This document shows positions 6,345 through 11,840 of a stretch of DNA of 11,840 bases, one piece after another (within the stretch, counting starts at the first letter, position 1; each line of letters starts with the position of its first letter). The DNA is taken from the NCBI GenBank assembly GCA_964396995.1, contig CAYNIG010000139.1, positions 1 to 11,840 on the forward strand, given 5' to 3'. The notes beneath the pieces are model-generated. The model made no database searches. It was not told the DNA's origin and saw nothing but the letters and a program-made list of their open reading frames with translations. The stretch comes from JADJLQ01 sp964396995. Its GTDB lineage: Bacteria; Bacteroidota; Bacteroidia; Chitinophagales; Saprospiraceae. The translations under genes and the position numbers were made by a program.

Positions 6345-7436
6345 TTACTTATGCCCGGTCAGCTCCTTTAGCCTGCCAAAGAATGATTTTTTTCTATCCG
6401 AACTTATGCTCCAATCTACAGGCACAGATTGAAAACCATTTTCGAAGCCTTCCTCTTTCATCCGATAATCAAAATACCCCCAGGAGGCGTAGCTTTTGAC
6501 TGCGGTCAAAAAATGGCAGCTATCAGAATCAAATTGAAAGTGGTCGTCTTCATTGAATAATATGGGTTGATCGCGATACGATTTTATTTTTTTGACTTCT
6601 GCGACCATTTGATTTATTCCAACCGATGAGGATACTCCATTTCCGTGTAATAAAATAAAGTCTGAAGCTTCCACTACACGTTGAGTTGGAATTTTACCCC
6701 CGGCAAAACTGGTACTTACTAATAGTTTTGCATCCATTTTTTTTATCCTGTTCATTAATTCAAATACCCGGTGCGGTTTTAGTATTTCATGATCGTATTG
6801 AATATCGGCTTCATTATTGATTTCGATTAAAATGTTTTTATATTTTTTGGCCAGCAGCCAAGTGGTAATATTGTCCGTGGCATTCTTGATGGCTTGTTCA
6901 TTTTCCAGATTTTGATCCTGGCCGAAATAAAAGTATCCCAGGATAACTACCATTCCAATTTGATCTGCTTTATCCAGTATTTTTTCAAGGCGAAAGATAT
7001 ATTCTTCCCTGAGCTCACCTTTCGAATTAAAAGCTGAATTGATCCAACCTTTATTCCCATAACCCATAGGACTGCCTCCTTGTAGGTTGAGGGTGAAGGC
7101 AAGCAATCCATGTCGATACCACTCCTGCATATTTCTTATAAATTCATCGGTGTTTCTATTGGCATCCCATAGTTTAGTGTCCAAATAGGCAAATTGATCC
7201 CGGGTAACCGGATTAAGATCATCAAATATCCCCTGTACCATACGACTGTTCATGAGCAGCCCTTCTATTTTGTGCCCGTTCCAATACCTTCCCTGGTAAG
7301 TAATCCTTTTATTAATATAAAATTGGTTGCCCTTTATGGCAATCCGGGTAGATCTTTTTTGAGCTTCAACTGTTGACAAACTAATACAGAAAATACTCAG
7401 AACTAAAAGGTACCTGGACAGTACGAGTGGCTTCAT
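6345..7436 (-). CDS. Secreted clan GH-A-like glycoside hydrolase (cellulase-superfamily TIM barrel), uncharacterised
   Basis: A 363-residue exported protein. Residues 1-25 are a signal peptide ending STVEA with cleavage before Q26; this supports the ATG at 7436 over a longer in-frame reading up to 7523 that would run into the rplT terminator. A short beta region (IAIKGNQFYIN) precedes a TIM-barrel-like body. Two glutamates sit where clan GH-A enzymes carry their catalytic pair: E209 after Asn in ILIEINNEAD (strand 4 type) and E296 in PILFNEDDHF (strand 7 type), 87 residues apart. Other conserved-looking segments are YWNGHKIEGLLMNSRMVQG (51-69), LNLQGGSPMGYG, LGYFYFGQDQ, and LLHGNG (262-267). 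I know homologues mainly as hypothetical or GH5-like proteins; the substrate is unknown. It is convergent with the permease gene and has no SusC/SusD or other carbohydrate genes nearby. Confidence 0.7.
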   Translation of the reverse strand: MKPLVLSRYLLVLSIFCISLSTVEAQKRSTRIAIKGNQFYINKRITYQGRYWNGHKIEGLLMNSRMVQGIFDDLNPVTRDQFAYLDTKLWDANRNTDEFIRNMQEWYRHGLLAFTLNLQGGSPMGYGNKGWINSAFNSKGELREEYIFRLEKILDKADQIGMVVILGYFYFGQDQNLENEQAIKNATDNITTWLLAKKYKNILIEINNEADIQYDHEILKPHRVFELMNRIKKMDAKLLVSTSFAGGKIPTQRVVEASDFILLHGNGVSSSVGINQMVAEVKKIKSYRDQPILFNEDDHFQFDSDSCHFLTAVKSYASWGYFDYRMKEEGFENGFQSVPVDWSISSDRKKSFFGRLKELTGHK

Positions 7437-7496
7437 TTGATTTTTATTTACGAAACTTAAAAATAAATGTTTGCCTAAATTAAAAAGTAAATAAAT

Positions 7497-7527
7497 AAAA
7501 AAGCCCTGATCAGCAAAGACCAAGGCT
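7497..7527 (-). terminator. Intrinsic terminator of the infC-rpmI-rplT cluster
   Basis: On the minus strand AGCCTTGGTC pairs with GATCAGGGCT (10 pairs, two of them G-T) around the 6-base loop TTTGCT, and is followed by six T. It begins 23 bases after the rplT stop and separates the ribosomal cluster from the downstream hydrolase gene on the same strand. Confidence 0.85.
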
Positions 7528-7550
7528 ATTTTTATATTTCGTTTTTCGGA

Positions 7551-7895
7551 CTATTTTACTTTAGCCACTATGGCTTTGAAATCATCAAAATGATTCATTG
7601 CCAGGTCGGCCAAAACTTTTCGGTTGAGTATGATATTTTTTGAAGCAAGTAAATGGATCAGTTTGGAATAAGACAAGCCTTCCATCCTGGCTGCAGCATT
7701 GATACGAGCAATCCAGAGTGCCCTGAAAGCTCTTTTTTTGGTCTTGCGATCCCGGTAAGCATATTTCCAGGCTCTTTCCAGAGTATGCTTGGCTGCGGTG
7801 AGAATGTTTCTGCGAGCACCCCAAAATCCTTTGGTGGCTTTGAGTAGTTTTTTTCTTCTTGCTCTGGAAGCGACATGGTTTACTGAACGTGCCAT
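7551..7895 (-). CDS. rplT: 50S ribosomal protein L20
   Basis: A 114-residue basic protein with the full L20 pattern: MARSVNHVASRARRKK at the start, then KGFWGARRN, the basic stretch YAYRDRKTKKRAFRALWIARINAAAR, LSYSKLIHLLASKNIILNRKVLADLA and a C-terminal AIVAKVK. L20 binds 23S rRNA and is essential for early assembly of the large subunit. In several bacteria it also represses its own operon by binding the mRNA. It is the last gene of the infC-rpmI-rplT order, which is widely conserved. It lies 123 bases downstream of rpmI and is followed by a clear terminator. The leader just before the ATG is A-rich with no Shine-Dalgarno motif. Confidence 0.98.
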   Translation of the reverse strand: MARSVNHVASRARRKKLLKATKGFWGARRNILTAAKHTLERAWKYAYRDRKTKKRAFRALWIARINAAARMEGLSYSKLIHLLASKNIILNRKVLADLAMNHFDDFKAIVAKVK

Positions 7896-8018
7896 TTTTA
7901 TAATTGTTTTTTCGACTTTCCAGGGATCTTAGTGTAGATACTTTGCTCCTGTAGGGTCGGATGTTAAAAATTGATTACAAATTCTTTATTTGCTGATAAT
8001 GAACTGAATGCATTTGCA

Positions 8019-8213
8019 TTACAAGCAAAGCATACGCAATACTCTTTTTTCGTCAGCTTTGCTTACCAGTGCCATTTCTCTATTGTCTTTCTTAGATTTT
8101 TTAGATTTTTGGCGCAGACGATGCGAAGTATTCGCTTGGAATCTTTTTACTTTTCCTGAACCAGTCACGCGGAATTTCTTCTTAGCGCTGGAATGAGTTT
8201 TCATTTTAGGCAT
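8019..8213 (-). CDS. rpmI: 50S ribosomal protein L35
   Basis: A 64-residue, strongly basic protein with the L35 hallmarks MPKMKTHSSAKKKFRVTGSGKVKR at the N-terminus (here given as two blocks, residues 1-12 and 13-24), followed by a Lys/Arg-rich middle (HRLRQKSKKSKKDNRE) and a leucine-containing tail. L35 is a small protein of the large ribosomal subunit. It sits between infC and rplT, 61 bases after infC. A good -33/-7 pair in that short gap suggests that rpmI-rplT can be transcribed apart from infC. The start ATG at 8213 is unambiguous from the MPKMKT opening. Confidence 0.97.
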   Translation of the reverse strand: MPKMKTHSSAKKKFRVTGSGKVKRFQANTSHRLRQKSKKSKKDNREMALVSKADEKRVLRMLCL

Positions 8214-8235
8214 ACTGCTTTATTTAGAAGAGGTG

Positions 8236-8264
8236 CAAATATACCATTTTATCCTAAATGGCAA
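8236..8264 (-). promoter_or_regulatory. Candidate promoter of rpmI-rplT with an inverted repeat in its spacer
   Basis: On the minus strand TTG (8264-8262), an 18-base spacer and TATATTTG (8243-8236) form a canonical Bacteroidota promoter; the leader to the rpmI ATG would be about 15-20 bases. The spacer (8244-8261) is exactly a perfect 6-bp inverted repeat, CCATTT, six bases, AAATGG, which could be an operator. Confidence 0.5.
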
Positions 8265-8274
8265 GTGGAATTTT

Positions 8275-8889
8275 TTACACTTTTTTTGGTGCCCCTTTCC
8301 TCGGTGTAAGTAAAATAAACATTTTCTTACCCTCCAGCTTTGGAAGTGATTCACAAGAAGCGATATCATCCAACTCTTTGATGAATTTGAGTAAAAGCAG
8401 CTCACCGCGATCTTTAAATACTACAGAGCGGCCCTTAAAAAATACGTATGCTCTTACTTTCGATCCTTCTTTAATAAACTCTTGTGCATGTCGCAGTTTA
8501 AAATCAAAGTCATGGTCATCCGTATTGGGACCGAACCGGATTTCCTTAATTTCTGCTTTTACCACTTTAGCCTTGAGTTCCTTTTCTTTCTTTTCTTTCT
8601 GGTATAGAAATTTATTTACATCGATAAGCCGGCATACTGGTGGGACAGCATTGGGTGATATTTCAACCAGGTCTATCCCAAGTGTTTCAGCCATTTTGAG
8701 AGCCTGCCTTATCGGGTAAATTCCAGTCTCCACCGGTACATCATCGATGATTAATTCTGCAAGATTGTCACCTACTATACGTACCTCAGGAACTCTGATA
8801 TCGCCGTTTATCCTGAATCCATATTCTTTTTGAAAAGGAACCCCTCGCTGAGGTCCTCTGGGTCTGAAAGGTGGTTTGTTTTCTGCCAA
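8275..8889 (-). CDS. infC: Translation initiation factor IF-3
   Basis: A 204-residue IF-3, which binds the 30S subunit, prevents premature 50S joining and checks the start codon and initiator tRNA. The N-domain carries FRINGDIRVPEVRIVGDN (25-42) and LGIDLVEISPNAVPPVCRLID (70-90, in two halves around residue 80). A Lys/Glu-rich linker follows near 96-113. The C-domain has KEIRFGPNTDDHDFDFKL (115-132), KVRAYVFFKGRS and a basic tail. Residues 43-52 look like an insertion relative to the usual VGDN-VExGxYP arrangement. No in-frame ATG or GTG precedes the conserved region after the clpC terminator. The TTG at 8889 gives the family-like opening MAENKPP and is my chosen start; in-frame ATT codons further upstream are a less likely alternative. 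It is the first gene of infC-rpmI-rplT. Confidence 0.96.
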   Translation of the reverse strand: MAENKPPFRPRGPQRGVPFQKEYGFRINGDIRVPEVRIVGDNLAELIIDDVPVETGIYPIRQALKMAETLGIDLVEISPNAVPPVCRLIDVNKFLYQKEKKEKELKAKVVKAEIKEIRFGPNTDDHDFDFKLRHAQEFIKEGSKVRAYVFFKGRSVVFKDRGELLLLKFIKELDDIASCESLPKLEGKKMFILLTPRKGAPKKV

Positions 8890-8932
8890 GTATTTTAGGT
8901 TTAAGTGAATTAAAATATTTAAAAGGTTTATT

Positions 8933-8970
8933 AAAAAAAATGCACCGGATTTAGTGAAAAATCCGGTGCA
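8933..8970 (-). terminator. Intrinsic terminator of clpC
   Basis: TGCACCGGATTT (8941-8952) and AAATCCGGTGCA (8959-8970) form a perfect 12-bp stem around a 6-base loop, followed on the minus strand by eight T (8940-8933). It begins 44 bases after the clpC stop. There is no T run on the plus side, so it acts only for minus-strand transcripts. It overlaps the candidate infC promoter by two bases. Confidence 0.9.
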
Positions 8971-8998
8971 AAACTAATTATAATTTTTTGAAATACAA
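8969..8998 (-). promoter_or_regulatory. Candidate infC promoter abutting the clpC terminator
   Basis: On the minus strand TTG (8998-8996), a 19-base spacer and TAGTTTTG (8976-8969) match the Bacteroidota -33/-7 pattern. Transcription would start about 4-7 bases further, inside the first arm of the clpC terminator hairpin, giving a leader of about 75 bases to the TTG start of infC. No TAnnTTTG box exists in the 43 bases between the terminator T run and infC, which supports this placement. Confidence 0.5.
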
Positions 8999-9014
8999 GA
9001 AGTAGTAATTAAAA

Positions 9015-11546
9015 TCAAGAGGTGGCTTCTTTATTGACCATAATTCGCAGCTTCGTTTTATCTTCGTTCAAATCTGCTTCCAGCACTGCTCCAGCTTCAG
9101 GTGAATCATTTAGAATGAATTCAGCCAAAGGGTCTTCTATGTACTTCTGAATAGCTCTGTTGAGTGGCCTGGCCCCATATTGAGGATCATACCCTTTCTC
9201 AGCAACGAATTTTTTGGCTTCCTCTGTGAGCTTCAGCTCAAAATTCATATTGCCCAGTCTTTTGGTCAGATTTGCAAGGGACAGGTCAATAATCTGGAAT
9301 ATCTGTGCTTCATCAAGACTATTAAATATTACTACATCATCTATACGATTGAGAAACTCAGGTGAAAAAGTCTTTTTCAAAGCATTTTGAATCACACTCT
9401 TAGTGTTTTCTTCAGCAGATTCCTGGCGGGCTTTAGTGGCAAATCCTACTCCCTGACCAAAATCTTTGAGTTGACGCACACCTATATTGGAAGTCATGAT
9501 GATCAATGTATTCTTGAAATCTACTTTTCTTCCCAGGCCATCAGTAAGCAGTCCATCATCGAGTACCTGAAGCAGAATATTATATACATCGGGGTGTGCT
9601 TTTTCAATTTCATCGAGTAATATGACCGAATAAGGTTTGCGTCTTACTTTTTCGGTGAGCTGACCTCCTTCTTCATATCCCACATAACCCGGAGGGGCAC
9701 CGATCAATCTGCTCACAGAAAATTTTTCCATGTACTCACTCATGTCTATCCTGATGAGTGCATCATCGTTGTCAAATAAATACCTGGCCAGCGCTTTAGC
9801 TAATTCAGTCTTACCCACCCCGGTAGGTCCAAGGAAAATAAATGTACCAATTGGTTTCTTTGGGTCTTTTAATCCCACCCGATTGCGCTGTATGGCTTTG
9901 GTGATTTTTTCAATTGCCTCATCTTGTCCAATGATTACTTTTTTCATATCGCCGGTCATGCTCACCAGTCGTTTACTTTCTTTCTGAGCTACGCGTTTTA
10001 CCGGGATTCCAGTCATGAGTGCAATGATTTCTGCTATATCATCTTCGTCTACAGGATATCTTTTGCTTTTTGATTCTTCATCCCAGGCTTCTTTGGCTGC
10101 CTCCAGCTTGGCCATGAGCTTTGATTCTGAATCACGATATTCTGCGGCTTTTTCGTATTGTTGATTTTTTACTGCTCCATTTTTAAGCTCCTTTATCTGT
10201 TCTATCTTTTGCTCTATATCTTCTATATGCTTTGGTACGTGTATATTTTTCAGATGCACCCGTGCGCCTACTTCATCCAGTACATCAATGGCTTTATCCG
10301 GTAAAAACCGGTCAGTAATATACCGGTCACTGAGCTTAACACATGCTTTGATTGCGTCATCAGTGTAGGATACATTGTGGTAGTCTTCGTATTTCGATTT
10401 TATATTATGAAGTATGGATACCGCTTCATCAGGAGATGGGGGATCTACCATTACTTTCTGGAACCTACGGTCAAGAGCACCATCTTTTTCAATATACTGT
10501 CTGTACTCATCCAGGGTAGAAGCTCCAATACATTGGAGTTCACCTCGTGCCAATGCAGGCTTAAAGATATTCGAAGCATCGAGTGAGCCTGTGGCCCCTC
10601 CCGCACCGACAATGGTATGGATTTCATCAATGAAAAGGATCACATCTCGTGATTTTTCCAATTCATTCATGATTGCTTTCATTCTTTCCTCAAATTGACC
10701 TCTGTATTTTGTCCCGGCAACCAGAGCAGCCAGATCCAACATTACGATTCGCTTGTTAAATAAGGTACGACTAACCTTTCTTTGAATAATTCTGAGTGCA
10801 AGTCCTTCTACTATTGCAGTTTTACCCACTCCCGGTTCACCGATCAGAATGGGATTATTTTTCTTTCTCCGGGAAAGTATTTGAGAAACTCTTTCTATTT
10901 CGTTTTCTCTGCCAACAATCGGGTCTAATTTATCTTCCTCCGCCAGCCTTGTAATATCCCTGCCAAAATTGTCTAATACCGGTGTTCGGGACTTGGGTTG
11001 GCCTTTGCGGGGAAATTTTGAGGAGCTTTCTTCTTCATAACCTGATTCAGAATCAGACTGAGCCTGGGCGAAATAATCACTATTGGCCAGATCCTGTTCC
11101 TGAATCACATATTGTAATTCAGAACGGAAAGTTTCGTAATCGACATCCAGTTCACCCAAAATTCGGGTAGCCTCACTGTCTTTGTGCTTCAATATCGAAA
11201 GCATCAGATGTTCCGGAGCGACGGTATCTTGTTTCATCTCTTTTGCCTCGAGATGACTCAGACGGTAGATTCGTTCGGCATGCTTGCTGAGAGGTAGGTC
11301 TTCCCTTATAGTATTGGCAGGACTGCTGGAAGCTAATTCCTTATGCAGGACCTTTTCCAGCTTGTATTTAAGCTCGGTACAATCCACTTCAAGGCTTTCT
11401 AATACCTTGACTACCAGATTGTCACGATCTTTTAATAACCCCAGTAAAAAATGTTCAGTACCTACAAAATCATGACGAAGCCTGTTAGCTTCTTCACGAC
11501 TCTTGCGTATGACATCTTGAAATTGTGGTGATCTTTTATTACTCAT
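9015..11546 (-). CDS. clpC: ATP-dependent Clp protease ATP-binding subunit ClpC
   Basis: An 843-residue Hsp100 unfoldase that feeds substrates into ClpP. Two Clp-N repeats occupy about 1-150 (FVGTEHFLLGLLKD, APEHLMLSILKH). After a Ser/Glu-rich linker comes AAA+ domain 1, with Walker A GEPGVGKT (236-243), Walker B VILFIDEIH (302-310) and DRRF arginines near 360. The middle region, about 436-495, is coiled-coil with a UVR-like stretch (YEKAAEYRDSESKL), which marks ClpC rather than ClpB or ClpA. AAA+ domain 2 has Walker A GPTGVGKT (573-580), Walker B VILLDEIEK (641-649), and the ClpP-binding loop VGF at 700-702. The C-terminal D2-small domain ends with YGARPLNRAIQKYIEDPLAE. All key residues are present and the length is normal. 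It is a single-gene unit with its own terminator, divergent from the right-edge gene. Confidence 0.97.
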   Translation of the reverse strand: MSNKRSPQFQDVIRKSREEANRLRHDFVGTEHFLLGLLKDRDNLVVKVLESLEVDCTELKYKLEKVLHKELASSSPANTIREDLPLSKHAERIYRLSHLEAKEMKQDTVAPEHLMLSILKHKDSEATRILGELDVDYETFRSELQYVIQEQDLANSDYFAQAQSDSESGYEEESSSKFPRKGQPKSRTPVLDNFGRDITRLAEEDKLDPIVGRENEIERVSQILSRRKKNNPILIGEPGVGKTAIVEGLALRIIQRKVSRTLFNKRIVMLDLAALVAGTKYRGQFEERMKAIMNELEKSRDVILFIDEIHTIVGAGGATGSLDASNIFKPALARGELQCIGASTLDEYRQYIEKDGALDRRFQKVMVDPPSPDEAVSILHNIKSKYEDYHNVSYTDDAIKACVKLSDRYITDRFLPDKAIDVLDEVGARVHLKNIHVPKHIEDIEQKIEQIKELKNGAVKNQQYEKAAEYRDSESKLMAKLEAAKEAWDEESKSKRYPVDEDDIAEIIALMTGIPVKRVAQKESKRLVSMTGDMKKVIIGQDEAIEKITKAIQRNRVGLKDPKKPIGTFIFLGPTGVGKTELAKALARYLFDNDDALIRIDMSEYMEKFSVSRLIGAPPGYVGYEEGGQLTEKVRRKPYSVILLDEIEKAHPDVYNILLQVLDDGLLTDGLGRKVDFKNTLIIMTSNIGVRQLKDFGQGVGFATKARQESAEENTKSVIQNALKKTFSPEFLNRIDDVVIFNSLDEAQIFQIIDLSLANLTKRLGNMNFELKLTEEAKKFVAEKGYDPQYGARPLNRAIQKYIEDPLAEFILNDSPEAGAVLEADLNEDKTKLRIMVNKEATS

Positions 11547-11571
11547 TTACAAAATTAGTTGAAAGACAAAA

Positions 11572-11603
11572 CAATTATACGATTTTAAAGGCAGACACAC
11601 AAA
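11572..11603 (-). promoter_or_regulatory. Candidate clpC promoter
   Basis: On the minus strand TTTG (11603-11600), a 20-base spacer and TATAATTG (11579-11572), one mismatch from TAnnTTTG, give a leader of about 20 bases before the clpC ATG. Two perfect TAnnTTTG boxes also exist on this strand: TAATTTTG at 11557-11550, only three bases before the ATG, and TACGTTTG at 11752-11745, about 200 bases upstream. Neither has a well-placed -33 box. Confidence 0.35.
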
Positions 11604-11771
11604 TTCAAATTTTTATGTGTTCCCTATTAAATATACAACACCGATATAGAAATATATTTCAAAATAAATTAAGAATTAAATAAACTCTAACATTTTAGAA
11701 GTTAAAATAAGTCCAACTCAACTTTGCAGTATCAAATTTGAGCCCAAACGTAATTTATTGCCAAAAAAATC

Positions 11772-11779
11772 TACTTTTG
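11772..11779 (+). promoter_or_regulatory. Candidate -7 promoter box for the right-edge gene
   Basis: TACTTTTG followed by CAGT is a perfect TAnnTTTG box, 22 bases before the ATG at 11802, predicting a leader of about 15-18 bases. The only nearby TTG is 11 bases upstream, too close for a normal -33 box. Apart from this and the clpC candidates, the 255-base AT-rich gap from 11547 to 11801 shows nothing else recognisable. Confidence 0.4.
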
Positions 11780-11801
11780 CAGTTTATAATGACGAAATGA
11801 C

Positions 11802-11840
11802 ATGAAGTACTCAATAGATAAAGAAGATAGATATGCCATT
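11802..11840 (+). CDS. Probable STAS-domain (anti-sigma factor antagonist-like) protein, first 13 codons
   Basis: An ATG at 11802 opens a frame that is still open at the window edge: MKYSIDKEDRYAI. Many Bacteroidota encode a small STAS-domain protein starting in almost this way (MK-x-x-I-D-K-x-x-x-Y), resembling SpoIIAA-type anti-anti-sigma factors that act by serine phosphorylation switching. Only 13 residues are visible and the phosphorylated serine is outside the window, so the family call rests on recalled similarity of a short N-terminus. The reality of the gene is supported by the promoter-like box 22 bases upstream. It is divergent from clpC. Confidence 0.45.
   Translation, partial: MKYSIDKEDRYAI

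Noticed and set aside
7437..7523. 29-codon upstream extension of the secreted hydrolase
   Set aside because: It would start inside the rplT terminator stem and bury the signal peptide that begins at the ATG at 7436.
8258..8719. 153-codon plus-strand open frame antisense to infC
   Set aside because: The minus frame is unmistakable IF-3; the plus frame is a Ser-rich shadow without promoter or family motifs.
1..11840. Search for a defence system, mobile element, CRISPR array, tRNA or toxin-antitoxin pair
   Set aside because: All sizeable genes are accounted for by housekeeping or membrane functions; no direct-repeat array, transposase, recombinase or paired small genes were seen.

Overview
The window looks like chromosomal DNA from a member of the Bacteroidota, possibly Saprospiria-like. 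This placement rests on several signs. Intergenic regions carry the Bacteroidota -7 promoter consensus TAnnTTTG. Shine-Dalgarno sequences are absent and A/T-rich leaders precede the start codons. The proteins are of Bacteroidota type: an S9 peptidase opening, a MacB-like permease, ClpC, IF-3 and PdxJ. Base composition is AT-rich and fairly even, and I see no insertion sequence, integrase, tRNA, rRNA, CRISPR array or phage gene. The content is mostly housekeeping. No gene-free stretch exceeds 300 bases; the longest is the 255 bases between clpC and the right-edge gene.

Left part (1-4137): the 5' end of a secreted S9-family peptidase runs off the left edge on the minus strand. A divergent plus-strand lipoprotein of unknown function follows. 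Next is a tight minus-strand cluster, read right to left: CPBP intramembrane protease, cdsA, psd, then a HAD phosphatase of the YjjG type. The junctions are a 1-base TAATG overlap, a 71-base gap carrying a promoter-like box, and a TTGA overlap that forces a TTG start. CdsA makes CDP-diacylglycerol and Psd makes phosphatidylethanolamine; the phosphatidylserine synthase between them is not in the window.

Middle (4188-7436): pdxJ (vitamin B6 synthesis) is followed on the same strand by an ABC-type MacB/FtsX permease whose ATPase is not nearby. A 13-bp imperfect inverted repeat lies between them. Convergent to the permease is a secreted protein that looks like a clan GH-A glycoside hydrolase of a poorly characterised family.

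Right part (7490-11840): the translation cluster infC-rpmI-rplT (IF-3, L35, L20) is on the minus strand and ends in a strong intrinsic terminator. Upstream of it on the same strand is clpC, the Hsp100 unfoldase partner of ClpP. The clpC terminator hairpin overlaps a good candidate infC promoter. A second promoter precedes rpmI, with a perfect inverted repeat filling its spacer. At the right edge the first 13 codons of a probable STAS-domain protein start on the plus strand, divergent from clpC.

I found no clear undescribed multi-gene system. The most worthwhile leads are regulatory (the clpC terminator/infC promoter overlap and the operator-like repeat in the rpmI promoter) and the uncharacterised secreted hydrolase and lipoprotein.
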